Virus record (IMG/VR): IMGVR_UViG_3300043446_003430
Location: 1-54,653 of that record
Reading direction: 5' to 3' (one strand)
Length of the DNA: 54,653 nucleotides
Origin: a virus
Both the position numbers and the translations under genes were made by a program. Under the pieces are notes generated by a model, which saw nothing but the letters and a program-made list of their open reading frames with translations, was not told the origin of the DNA and did not search any database. This document shows positions 7,805 to 16,098 of this stretch, piece after piece (the stretch's first letter is position 1; every line of letters begins with the position of its first letter).

Positions 7805-10318
7805 TCAAAACGAGAAAAACTCATTGATTGCTTCAGCGTCTTCGCTATAAAGATCCCATTTAAGAGCCTCATAGAAGCTCTTGAGCTTCTTTTCTAACTC
7901 AGCGTCCCAGATACGGTTACGGTCAATATACTGATTGATGAAGTCCATAACTACCTTCGGATCTTTGCCGTCGTCCTTGAACGCAAGTCCATCCAGCCCA
8001 AATGGATTGCTCTTAAGATATGCCCACTTGATCTTGCCACCGTTCATAATTGGTTCCGTTTCTGACAGGCTGTATCTCTTTAGCATATCGTTATATGCGA
8101 GCGCAGCCTTGCATTGGGCGGTCGAACCATCTACGAAATTGAACAGTCCACGGTCTTTGGGATTGAAATCCGTCTTGGCATCTGTGTTTGATATAAATCG
8201 CACAGAGGTATTTTTGGCAATATCTTCCAGATTGAATGATTTCATCGAAGCCTTGAAGTCCAGAATCTTCTTGTCCAATACAGTCTTGTCGGTTCCTCGC
8301 AGGATGTCCTCCAACACGGAACTCATAAAGTCTCTGAACTTCTTGGGGTAGGACGAGCGCACAACATCAAGACCCTTGATTTCGATATCGTTGGTGTCCT
8401 TGCTCAGTTCCATATTATAGACCTTGAGCATAGCATACCGCTTCTTTACGATCCAGAATGCCGCCTGAGCAACAACGTCGGGGGCAATCTTGATGCGATT
8501 GTCTGTGCTATTGAACATCTTAACCATCATCACTTTATAGAAGTCGTTAAGACCGTCCGCGACCTCGTTGATGGTCTTGATGGCATATGGCTTGATATCC
8601 TGTATCTTCTCGTGTTTGGCGAGCGAATTGATATCCAGATACAAGGAGTCCGTGTCGATGTATATGACATAGTCCTTGTTGGAAGTATCGCATCGCTTGT
8701 TGAAGCGAGCATTCACAAACTTGGCACTGGTCTTGATGATTTCCTGACCAGTCAATGTGACAGCGGATGCATTATCAAGGTCATAGAATCTGAAGATAGG
8801 AAGACCAAGAACACCGTAGAGCGAGTTAAGTAGAATCTTCTGCACTTGCTGGCGGCGTTTCCAGAAAGTGGTAGCAGCCTTGTCGCCGCTATCCGATGCC
8901 TCTTTCATCTTGTTCTTATACTCCACACGTTCCGCAAACCACTTCTTTAGAATGTCTGGGATGCAGCCGATCTTTTTTTGGTCATATACCACGCCGTTTG
9001 CGCTTACGGACAGATTATTCTCACCAAAGAATTCATTCAATTGCTTGTATGTATACTTGTCATCCGCGAAGTCAACAACCTCCTCTGTCTGTTTGGCATA
9101 CTTCTCCGCACTCCAATTGTTGATGACTGCCATCTTGGTCTCGGGAGAGATGTTGATGCTCATAATCACGCTGGGATACAGGGAATTGATATCCGCCGAA
9201 CATACCCAGTCATAACGGCCTGGCACAGGATCTTTTACATATGCTCCAACAAATCCCTCTTCACCATCATCGTCGTCACCATCAAAATCGTCATCGTCTT
9301 TGGTCTGCGGCTTGTTTGGTGCAACCAGTTTCTTGCGACGAAGATATGTAAGCAAAGCACCTTCAAGGAACTTGGATGAGATATGAAACTCCTCATATCC
9401 AACGTGGCAAACGTGACAGATGCTCATCGCAAGGTCGATGAACTGCAACTTGTCGTTCATCTTGCGAACAAGCACAATATCGTGCAAGTTGTATTCGATG
9501 AACTTGTTGATGTCAGTCTTCTTTAGATTATCCAGCGAGCCTTCATAATCCACCTTACCTACACCAAGTTCTTCCTTGGCAACAGTATCCAGTCGATAGT
9601 TGGGAAGATTCTTCTGGCTGTATTTCTTGTACAAGAGAAGATAGTCGAGCGTGTTGACGCCAGCGATTGTCATCTTGTTCTTGAACTTGTTGAAATAGCA
9701 CACGTTGATAGGAGACAACTGTCCCGCCGTGTCTTCATCAAACACTTTCAATAGCCTTGCGTGCAGATATGGAAAGTCAAAGCCGTCAATGTTCCAGCCA
9801 GTTGCAATTGTGGGCTTTACTTGCTTCCATCTGTCCAAGAACGCTTTAAGCAAGTCTTCCTCGTGAAGATATGAAGTCACCTCCGCACCGTGCATCTGTC
9901 CAGCCTTCACAACTCCCTCTTCATCAAGCACAAAGCAATAATACTTGTTGTTGAACACATCGCACAACGCAATAGCCGTGATCTTCTGAACAGGATGTTC
10001 CACATTGGGATATCCTCCGGTGGAATCCACTTCGATGTCAAGCACCGCGAGCCGATGGTTAATGGACACATCGTCGCTGCCACCATAAACATCTATCAGA
10101 AAACGAGTTTCAACAGGAACATCCGATTCAAGAAGCGAGGAGTCGCGAGGATTGAATTTTTCAACCCGTTCAAGTTCTTGACCATAAATAGACTTATATT
10201 TGCCACCCTGCTTCTTGCGATATGCATACGGCACATACTTGACTCTGGCATAACCATTCTGGTCATCCCAAACGTGCACGAAGTTGGCCTTGCGGTCATA
10301 GAATACGGCTTGATACAT
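7805..10318 (-). CDS. 43: Family B DNA polymerase (gp43-like)
   Basis: The 837-aa replicative polymerase has all expected motifs. Proofreading exonuclease: ExoI D94-I-E96, ExoII N176-to-D181 (GWNIDGFD), ExoIII Y276-x3-D280. Polymerase: motif A DINSLYPS (D376), motif B KILLNSLYG (494-502), motif C YIDTDS (D555, D557). An acidic insertion, DDDDFDGDDDD near 341-351, lies between the exonuclease and palm. The C-terminus ends INEFFSF, a probable clamp-binding peptide like that of T4 gp43. It is slightly shorter than T4 gp43 (898 aa). A TTGACA-type promoter lies just upstream and a weak AGGA precedes the ATG. Confidence 0.97.
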   Translation of the reverse strand: MYQAVFYDRKANFVHVWDDQNGYARVKYVPYAYRKKQGGKYKSIYGQELERVEKFNPRDSSLLESDVPVETRFLIDVYGGSDDVSINHRLAVLDIEVDSTGGYPNVEHPVQKITAIALCDVFNNKYYCFVLDEEGVVKAGQMHGAEVTSYLHEEDLLKAFLDRWKQVKPTIATGWNIDGFDFPYLHARLLKVFDEDTAGQLSPINVCYFNKFKNKMTIAGVNTLDYLLLYKKYSQKNLPNYRLDTVAKEELGVGKVDYEGSLDNLKKTDINKFIEYNLHDIVLVRKMNDKLQFIDLAMSICHVCHVGYEEFHISSKFLEGALLTYLRRKKLVAPNKPQTKDDDDFDGDDDDGEEGFVGAYVKDPVPGRYDWVCSADINSLYPSVIMSINISPETKMAVINNWSAEKYAKQTEEVVDFADDKYTYKQLNEFFGENNLSVSANGVVYDQKKIGCIPDILKKWFAERVEYKNKMKEASDSGDKAATTFWKRRQQVQKILLNSLYGVLGLPIFRFYDLDNASAVTLTGQEIIKTSAKFVNARFNKRCDTSNKDYVIYIDTDSLYLDINSLAKHEKIQDIKPYAIKTINEVADGLNDFYKVMMVKMFNSTDNRIKIAPDVVAQAAFWIVKKRYAMLKVYNMELSKDTNDIEIKGLDVVRSSYPKKFRDFMSSVLEDILRGTDKTVLDKKILDFKASMKSFNLEDIAKNTSVRFISNTDAKTDFNPKDRGLFNFVDGSTAQCKAALAYNDMLKRYSLSETEPIMNGGKIKWAYLKSNPFGLDGLAFKDDGKDPKVVMDFINQYIDRNRIWDAELEKKLKSFYEALKWDLYSEDAEAINEFFSF

Positions 10319-10324
10319 ACAAAT

Positions 10325-10352
10325 ATCCTACCAGAACAGGCAGGATTGTCAA
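10325..10352 (-). promoter_or_regulatory. Sigma70-like promoter of the DNA polymerase gene
   Basis: Minus-strand TTGACA (complement of 10347-10352), a 16-base spacer, then TAGGAT (complement of 10325-10330). The polymerase ATG is at 10318. Confidence 0.45.
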
Positions 10353-10356
10353 GGCT

Positions 10357-10806
10357 TCAGATAACTGTAACGCTGTCGAATCCCTCGTCTTTTACAGGAG
10401 GATACAGCTTGCTGGCTTGCTTGTCTATTACCCACTCCGGAACTTTTCTCTGGCGTTTGTTATTCTGTGATTTACATACACTTACAGGAGTGTCAACAAA
10501 GTATGCACGCACCTCGGCATTGTTTGCTTTGGCAATATCAATCCAGTCTTTTCTATCTCTTACAGAAAGACTTGTTGCATCGATAATTGCATTCTTGCCT
10601 TGTGACAAAATATCATTCACTCTCTTTTTGGCAATTTCAAATACCTTGCCGTTTTGACTTTGGTCTTCGGCATTTCCAGTCAATTCAAGTCTAATGACAT
10701 CTGTTTCAACAAGTTCCGCATTAAGCGAAGTCTTCAAGCCATTGGCATATGTGCTCTTGCCAGAGCCGCTAATGCCAACCATCACTGCTAATATGGGTTT
10801 ACTCAT
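10357..10806 (-). CDS. Polynucleotide 5'-kinase (kinase domain only)
   Basis: This 149-aa P-loop kinase resembles the N-terminal 5'-kinase domain of T4 polynucleotide kinase. Walker A GISGSGKST lies at 11-19, ETDVIRLEL near 34-42 holds the likely catalytic Asp36, and NAIIDATSLS lies near 92-101. A basic lid region contains KRQRKVPEWV. The C-terminal 3'-phosphatase (HAD) domain of T4 Pnkp is absent. It would phosphorylate 5'-OH RNA or DNA ends for the ligase. Its start overlaps the stop of the upstream glycosyltransferase gene by 4 bases. Confidence 0.85.
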   Translation of the reverse strand: MSKPILAVMVGISGSGKSTYANGLKTSLNAELVETDVIRLELTGNAEDQSQNGKVFEIAKKRVNDILSQGKNAIIDATSLSVRDRKDWIDIAKANNAEVRAYFVDTPVSVCKSQNNKRQRKVPEWVIDKQASKLYPPVKDEGFDSVTVI

Positions 10807-11735
10807 ATAAAATAGTCTAGACCGTGGTGTGAATTTGTCAAGCCATCCTCGTTTCTTTCCATAAAATATTTCATAACGCTATCATAAAAAGAATCCGGCA
10901 TATTATCTATTCTGACCAATCCATCCGAGTCAAGTGAAAGAGTTTTATCAAAATCCATACCTTTTATTATATCATACCTGTCGCCGTATCGTCTATTTGT
11001 TGGATCTCCGTGCCATTCGTGTATTATTTCGCCATCCAAATTTCCAACATCATCCGGAGTTATATAACCCGTTATTGACTTTTCCCAATCAACGTATGGT
11101 TTAAAATTGACATTTTCCAGCATACCGGTCAAGTATTTAAATTTGTCGGTGGTAAAAATTTTCCATATTGTATATATGAATAGGGTATCCCCTCCGCCCA
11201 AAAAAGAGAAGGGATATAATCCACCATAATTCCACATCTCTCTTCTCGCCGCCCACGCACAACCTCTGGCCCCAGAGCTTGTGGAAGATACTCCTCGTTT
11301 TATTATAGACGATACTGGGGGCCGACTTCTTCCAAACTGATCTGTTCCTATATAATTTGAAAACAGATGAATGGCTTTGAATTTTTCCAACGCGGCACTG
11401 GCGTCTTCATACCAATTCAAATTGGAAAACATAAAATCGTGATCGATCCACGCAATCTTGGTTATTTCCATTGGTATGGTTTTTACGGTGATGTTGATGC
11501 AAGCTTCTTTCTGAAAACATATATTCTCCTTGGTCACAGTGATATTTGTCCAATTTTTCATTCCCGCCGTTTCAAATTTTCCAGTCAAAGACAATTCAAC
11601 GCCATATACCGGAATATTTTGTATACCAAGCTGTCTTATAAATCTATGCAGGTTTCTCGTGGGTGTGTAAAAATTGCACCAATTGTAGTGACAAACCACA
11701 ACAGCAAGATCATTGACTTTTGGTTTATTATACAT
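10803..11735 (-). CDS. Predicted GT-A-type glycosyltransferase
   Basis: A 310-aa protein with GT-A features. There is an N-terminal strand LAVVVCHYNW, a central WIDHDFMF (96-103) with an Asp-x-Asp-like metal and nucleotide-sugar site, and a downstream FLGGGDTLF acidic loop that often holds the catalytic base in galactosyltransferase-like enzymes. It belongs to a co-directional run with a methyltransferase fusion, a multi-domain glycosyltransferase and a GT2 enzyme. It overlaps the PNK gene by ATGA. The acceptor may be the Thr-Pro rich protein further upstream, but host glycans or phage DNA bases cannot be excluded. Confidence 0.65.
   Translation of the reverse strand: MYNKPKVNDLAVVVCHYNWCNFYTPTRNLHRFIRQLGIQNIPVYGVELSLTGKFETAGMKNWTNITVTKENICFQKEACINITVKTIPMEITKIAWIDHDFMFSNLNWYEDASAALEKFKAIHLFSNYIGTDQFGRSRPPVSSIIKRGVSSTSSGARGCAWAARREMWNYGGLYPFSFLGGGDTLFIYTIWKIFTTDKFKYLTGMLENVNFKPYVDWEKSITGYITPDDVGNLDGEIIHEWHGDPTNRRYGDRYDIIKGMDFDKTLSLDSDGLVRIDNMPDSFYDSVMKYFMERNEDGLTNSHHGLDYFI
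10814..10841 (-). promoter_or_regulatory. Possible promoter of the kinase gene, inside the upstream CDS
   Basis: Minus-strand TTGACA (complement of 10836-10841), a 16-base spacer and TAGACT (complement of 10814-10819), lying in the last codons of the upstream gene. Transcription would start almost at the kinase ATG (10806), giving a leaderless message if real. Confidence 0.3.
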
Positions 11736-11738
11736 ATT

Positions 11739-12725
11739 TTACTTCCAAAGAAGCCAAGTTTCTCTATTTGCGTGATTGGAATCGACGTATAACAATTTTC
11801 GGTTTGGCCACCATTTAAGTGGGCGATATTCCTTCATGTTTCGATATCGCTGTTTTACCTCATTTTCTTCATCCGTGCTAAGTTCAAGTGCCACACACTG
11901 ATATTGTTTAATTTTTTCAATCCATTCATTTGTATAAAGTTTGTTATTTATCAAATGATATAATACGGAATACAATATTAGACATTCCGTTTCCGGCAGT
12001 TCTTTTGGAGTTATTACTGAATCAATTTTATCTTTTATTAAAGATTGTGCAAGGGTGCGTGCCGGACCATTTATTTCGCTTCCGTAAGCTTGCACACCGG
12101 ATTGTCTTAATATCCATATACCGACTCCTTCCGCGCACCCAATTTCATATGTGTTTTTTATTCCACTTTTTGCAAGTTCCCCATATCTTATTTGGCACGA
12201 TTCCATTGTTCTATACTCTTTCAAATCCCACAAAACTGGATGAGGATGTGGTTGGTGTTTGATCCTATGCAATGGATCAGACTTTGCATTAATCACCGCT
12301 TTCCATTCTGGAGAAATGTTTCTGGTATGATCAAATGCGACGACTGGTTCTTCTCCACGCACCATCGCGGCTTCTGTTCTATGATTTCCGTCTATAAGAA
12401 ACACATCACCTTCAACCAACATCGAATGATCTATATTCATACTGATGTATGAGTTAAAGACATTACTATGCAGCATTGTTAATGGAGGAGAAGTTTCTTG
12501 AATATTTTGACTTGTTGTTGCCTCCCTGCCCCAGAATTCCGCAACACTCTCTTCACAAATCTTATTGTTTGTGATCTTTGAATAATATTTTTTATACTTG
12601 GAGGCGTCTCCATTCTTCAAAGACCACATCGCATCCCATAATCCATTGTCAGCATTCAACATCCGCTGGACATATTCATTTTTTGGACTGAATTTACATG
12701 TATATTTTTTCAACTCTTCGCCCAT
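11739..12725 (-). CDS. ParB-like domain fused to a SAM methyltransferase
   Basis: This 328-aa protein appears to join two domains. The N-terminal part carries IDGNHRTEAA at 111-120, matching the D-G-x-H-R motif of ParB/sulfiredoxin-like folds. The C-terminal part (about 190-328) is a Rossmann methyltransferase with motif I EIGCAEGVG at 194-202 and an acidic Glu218 after strand 2. ECLILYSVLYHL near 246-257 fits the motif IV/V region. It lies between glycosyltransferase genes, so sugar or protein methylation is plausible. The ParB-like motif could act as an ATP/nucleotide-binding or nuclease unit. Function is not established. Confidence 0.65.
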   Translation of the reverse strand: MGEELKKYTCKFSPKNEYVQRMLNADNGLWDAMWSLKNGDASKYKKYYSKITNNKICEESVAEFWGREATTSQNIQETSPPLTMLHSNVFNSYISMNIDHSMLVEGDVFLIDGNHRTEAAMVRGEEPVVAFDHTRNISPEWKAVINAKSDPLHRIKHQPHPHPVLWDLKEYRTMESCQIRYGELAKSGIKNTYEIGCAEGVGIWILRQSGVQAYGSEINGPARTLAQSLIKDKIDSVITPKELPETECLILYSVLYHLINNKLYTNEWIEKIKQYQCVALELSTDEENEVKQRYRNMKEYRPLKWWPNRKLLYVDSNHANRETWLLWK

Positions 12726-12734
12726 TTTATTCCT

Positions 12735-15110
12735 TTACAGATACATCTTTTGCAGCATTTCCGCACTTGCGTTCTTGATGGAAAAATCTTTCTCTCTTTT
12801 TCGAATAGGATCTTTATTAAACAAGCTTTCCATAGTACCCGCTAATGCAAAAAAATTAATATCACTTGGATTGTTTTTGAACATTATTAATAGTTTGGCA
12901 GGTAATTTTTCCAACCAATCATATTTGTAAATTTTCCATTTTTCCATCAGATCAAAATACCTCTCATATATTAATTCGAGATTCCATTTTGGACTGTGGT
13001 ATCCGAGTACCACTTGTTTCATAGCTGTATTATATCCTCCCGAGTGCATTCTTTTGATCTGCTCCATTTCGCATGAAATTGTTTCAAGATTATATGGATA
13101 ATTTTTTAATACATCGTGCTTGTATCCTTTGATTCCATATATATCAAAATCTAAATGCACATCTTTCAACATATATGCGACTATTGATGTTTTCTCCTCC
13201 GACGATACCAGTGAGTTGTATATCGTTTCTATTGCGTCTGGATTCAATATCATATCTCCATCAACTTGTATATAATATTTTGTAAAGCAATCATCTATCA
13301 TCCTTTGGAATGCTTTTGACATGGGTGCCACATTGTTGATGAATTTGATATGAAATGTGCAATTCTGGTTGTATACAGAATCCACACAATCCCAATAATT
13401 TGGATTATCTCCCGCATTTATCACAAAAACGGTCAGCTCGTCTCGGAGATTTTTCTTGCCGAATGACAGGAAAAAATCGGCAAACTTTTTGGCGGTCCTT
13501 TTATATGTAAACTGTTCGATGGCAACTTTGTAAGCCTCTTCTCCTTTTTTTACACATTCTTCTCTATTCGTTTTTAACCTGTTCAAAATATTGACAAAAT
13601 CCTCAGCCGTGCTGCCAACAAAACACGGTATATGCTTCGCAAGTTGATTGGTGTCTCTGATCAACATAGGAACCTCGCACAATGCCGCTTCAACAAATGT
13701 TTGCGGACCACCTTCAAATTCACTGAAGTTTATTACTACATCCGCTTTGTTGTATTCGTGAACCATTTCATTATTTGGTATATCTTCGCAAACATTTAGA
13801 GTTACTTGTGATTCATTGCATATTTTTTTTACTGTTTCAAAATTCTTGATTAGGCGAAGCGTATTTCCAACATACAATACAGTAAATTCTTTATTCTTTT
13901 TATGTTTTATGGGATAGAATAAATTTTCATCAGAAGCATCCGTTATTGTTTCCGTTGGGAAATTTTTTGGAAGATGTTTTAAAAATTGTTCTTTTAAAGC
14001 CTCATTTGCAAACACCGCTCCACCACATCCACTAAAATACTCGCACATATATTTTGGTGTATAGAGTTCATTCTCCGACCAAAAGGCAGAATAACATCCT
14101 CGGATTACGTTTTTTTCGGAGGGTATTATTCTTTCTCCTTCAAACATCACATATACATAATCCCAATCAGAATTATTATATGATGATATTTTTGAATGCA
14201 AATCTCTGGAATATACGGTCTCATAATAGAGTTTCTCCGGATAAGGATTATACTTGATTACCGCTTTAACGATATTATCGAATGCCCAATCTCTGGCGTC
14301 GGGCACCAATAATATTTTCTTGGTGCTTGGATCAAACGCGGGAAAGTTTGATAAATTCCATCGCATTTTTTTGGAATGCGATGCCATATCTCTTTCTCCT
14401 CTGATGTCGGAGGTTCTTACATCCGCCAATGCTATATTTGGATAAAATGTATAACATTCTCCATAATGTCTGCCTTGCACATCAGTCAGAATTATATCCA
14501 CCGGGGCGTATTTTTTTAAAAATTCGGATTCCAACTCATCAAACATGCTTCTATCCACAGCGTATGCAAATGTTCCCCGAGTATCTTTTGACAGATAGAA
14601 TCCTCCCTCGGACGGATTTATATTTTCCCAGTCATATTGACTTCCTCCGAGATAAAGCAATTTCCAATCAATTTTTTGTAAAAGCTGTATTCTTTTTTGA
14701 AAGTCTTTGGACAGATGTACGTCGTCTTCAAAAATCAAAATTCTATGATAATTGTTTGCCTTTGCGTCCCGTATCACCGAAAGATGGCTTAATAAGCATC
14801 CGTATTCTCCGGAACTTAAATTACTTTCTCCGGAGAATAGTTCCCCATCGATTGCATTAAATCTTATAGCATCAACATTACAGGCATTCAATCTTCGTTT
14901 GACCGACAACCATTTTGCAATTCGTTGGTTAAGATTTATGCAATAGACTTTGTCAAAATACGTGTTTACAAAATTATCATCGAACTGAATTTGATCTTCA
15001 TTTATTTCAAACTTCAGCTGATTCTTATCCCAAAACAGCGCGGGATTGTTGAGAAAGATTCTTTTTATTGGATACTGTTGAATATCCTCATTGAGATCAC
15101 ATTCATTCAT
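12735..15110 (-). CDS. Three-domain glycosyltransferase (GT25 + GT4-like + GT2-like)
   Basis: At 791 aa this protein contains three glycosyltransferase-like segments. About 50-260 resembles GT25 (LPS/procollagen type): VYCINLNQR, GEYGCLLSHL and LIFEDDVHL. About 270-560 resembles a GT-B/GT4 enzyme: VLYVGNTLRLIKNF, EYNKADVVIN and EFEGGPQTFVEAAL. About 570-791 resembles a GT2 GT-A fold: LTVFVINAGDNPN and YYIQVDGDMIL with its DGD metal site. The frame runs to 15161, but Met at 15110 overlaps the GT2 gene stop as ATGA. Several sugars could be added in sequence by one polypeptide. Confidence 0.8.
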   Translation of the reverse strand: MNECDLNEDIQQYPIKRIFLNNPALFWDKNQLKFEINEDQIQFDDNFVNTYFDKVYCINLNQRIAKWLSVKRRLNACNVDAIRFNAIDGELFSGESNLSSGEYGCLLSHLSVIRDAKANNYHRILIFEDDVHLSKDFQKRIQLLQKIDWKLLYLGGSQYDWENINPSEGGFYLSKDTRGTFAYAVDRSMFDELESEFLKKYAPVDIILTDVQGRHYGECYTFYPNIALADVRTSDIRGERDMASHSKKMRWNLSNFPAFDPSTKKILLVPDARDWAFDNIVKAVIKYNPYPEKLYYETVYSRDLHSKISSYNNSDWDYVYVMFEGERIIPSEKNVIRGCYSAFWSENELYTPKYMCEYFSGCGGAVFANEALKEQFLKHLPKNFPTETITDASDENLFYPIKHKKNKEFTVLYVGNTLRLIKNFETVKKICNESQVTLNVCEDIPNNEMVHEYNKADVVINFSEFEGGPQTFVEAALCEVPMLIRDTNQLAKHIPCFVGSTAEDFVNILNRLKTNREECVKKGEEAYKVAIEQFTYKRTAKKFADFFLSFGKKNLRDELTVFVINAGDNPNYWDCVDSVYNQNCTFHIKFINNVAPMSKAFQRMIDDCFTKYYIQVDGDMILNPDAIETIYNSLVSSEEKTSIVAYMLKDVHLDFDIYGIKGYKHDVLKNYPYNLETISCEMEQIKRMHSGGYNTAMKQVVLGYHSPKWNLELIYERYFDLMEKWKIYKYDWLEKLPAKLLIMFKNNPSDINFFALAGTMESLFNKDPIRKREKDFSIKNASAEMLQKMYL

Positions 15111-15856
15111 AATTTTATGAGAGTGGATGGAAAAACATATGGCCTGACCGGATTTTTCCATTTTTTGTTTATTCGGTTTTCCATTATTATTTTCCCGTAT
15201 TTTTCCCTGATTTTGGAGTTTATTCCGGTGTCCGGAGACTTTGTCATATTATTGGAATGATATCTTCGGTAAAAAAGAGGAACATCGATATTGTGTATAT
15301 CGTTTCCATTACCGGAATATCTTTCGTGAAATTCGGTGTCGGCTCCGCATTTCCATCCAAAAAACCCCATACTTTTGAAGAAACTTTTTTTGGTTATCAG
15401 AAATTGACCGATGGATGAATCTGGAGATATGTTCAGATTATCGACGTTGGTATAATCAGAGCCATCGTTGAAATTGTAAAACTTGAATTTCAACATACTT
15501 TTTCCTTTGAAGTTTTTCAACAATGTTTCCACCATATTTTCCATCATAACATCATCCGAATCAAAAAACAAAATATTAGCATACTTTGATTTTTCCGCAA
15601 GAGAATTTCTTATAAAGTAAGGTCCGACGTTTTTTGAAAAATAATATACTTTGATGTGCTTATGAGAAAACAACGAAGATGATTGTATAAATTCGAGAGT
15701 GTCGTTGCAATGGTCTATACCCAGCAGTATTTCATAATTTGCACATTTTTCTGCGGATGCTATTACTGATTCCAAGCATTCTATTAAAAACTTGGTATTT
15801 TTATATGTAGGTATAATGATAGATACCTCATACTTTCTGTATAACCATTTTAACAT
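15107..15856 (-). CDS. Family 2 glycosyltransferase
   Basis: A 249-aa GT2 enzyme. The N-terminus has VSIIIPTYKNTKFL (11-24), the classic nucleotide-binding strand and loop. DSDD at 99-102 is the metal-binding D-x-D, and GWKCGADTEFHERY near 165-178 fits the acceptor/catalytic base region. It overlaps the three-domain glycosyltransferase by ATGA and follows a 75-aa protein and the Thr-Pro rich protein. The order suggests one operon running from the mucin-like protein to its glycosylation enzymes. Confidence 0.85.
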   Translation of the reverse strand: MLKWLYRKYEVSIIIPTYKNTKFLIECLESVIASAEKCANYEILLGIDHCNDTLEFIQSSSLFSHKHIKVYYFSKNVGPYFIRNSLAEKSKYANILFFDSDDVMMENMVETLLKNFKGKSMLKFKFYNFNDGSDYTNVDNLNISPDSSIGQFLITKKSFFKSMGFFGWKCGADTEFHERYSGNGNDIHNIDVPLFYRRYHSNNMTKSPDTGINSKIREKYGKIIMENRINKKWKNPVRPYVFPSTLIKL

Positions 15857-15862
15857 ACACTA

Positions 15863-16090
15863 TTAAGTCGAATCTTCTATGTATATTTTATCGTTTTCAC
15901 TGACTTGAATTCTTGTCCTCGTATCCCACGTTCTGATAAAAAAATTCTCGTCGATCTCAGTACATCCGCCTATTCTCGTCGATTGTCCTGTACTGTCCTC
16001 GAAATATACTTTAAATTCAAAGCTGGCGCTGGAAGACGCTTTTAACTGCTCTACGACCGTATTAAAATCCTTGTTTATATAAGTTTTCAT
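15863..16090 (-). CDS. Hypothetical protein, 75 aa
   Basis: An unrecognised small protein, predicted mostly beta, with FEFKVYFEDSTGQSTRIGG in the centre. It lies 6 bases before the GT2 gene and 8 bases after the Thr-Pro protein, so it shares their operon. It could be a small virion decoration protein. No membrane segment is seen. Confidence 0.6.
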   Translation of the reverse strand: MKTYINKDFNTVVEQLKASSSASFEFKVYFEDSTGQSTRIGGCTEIDENFFIRTWDTRTRIQVSENDKIYIEDST

Positions 16091-16098
16091 AATTCAAT

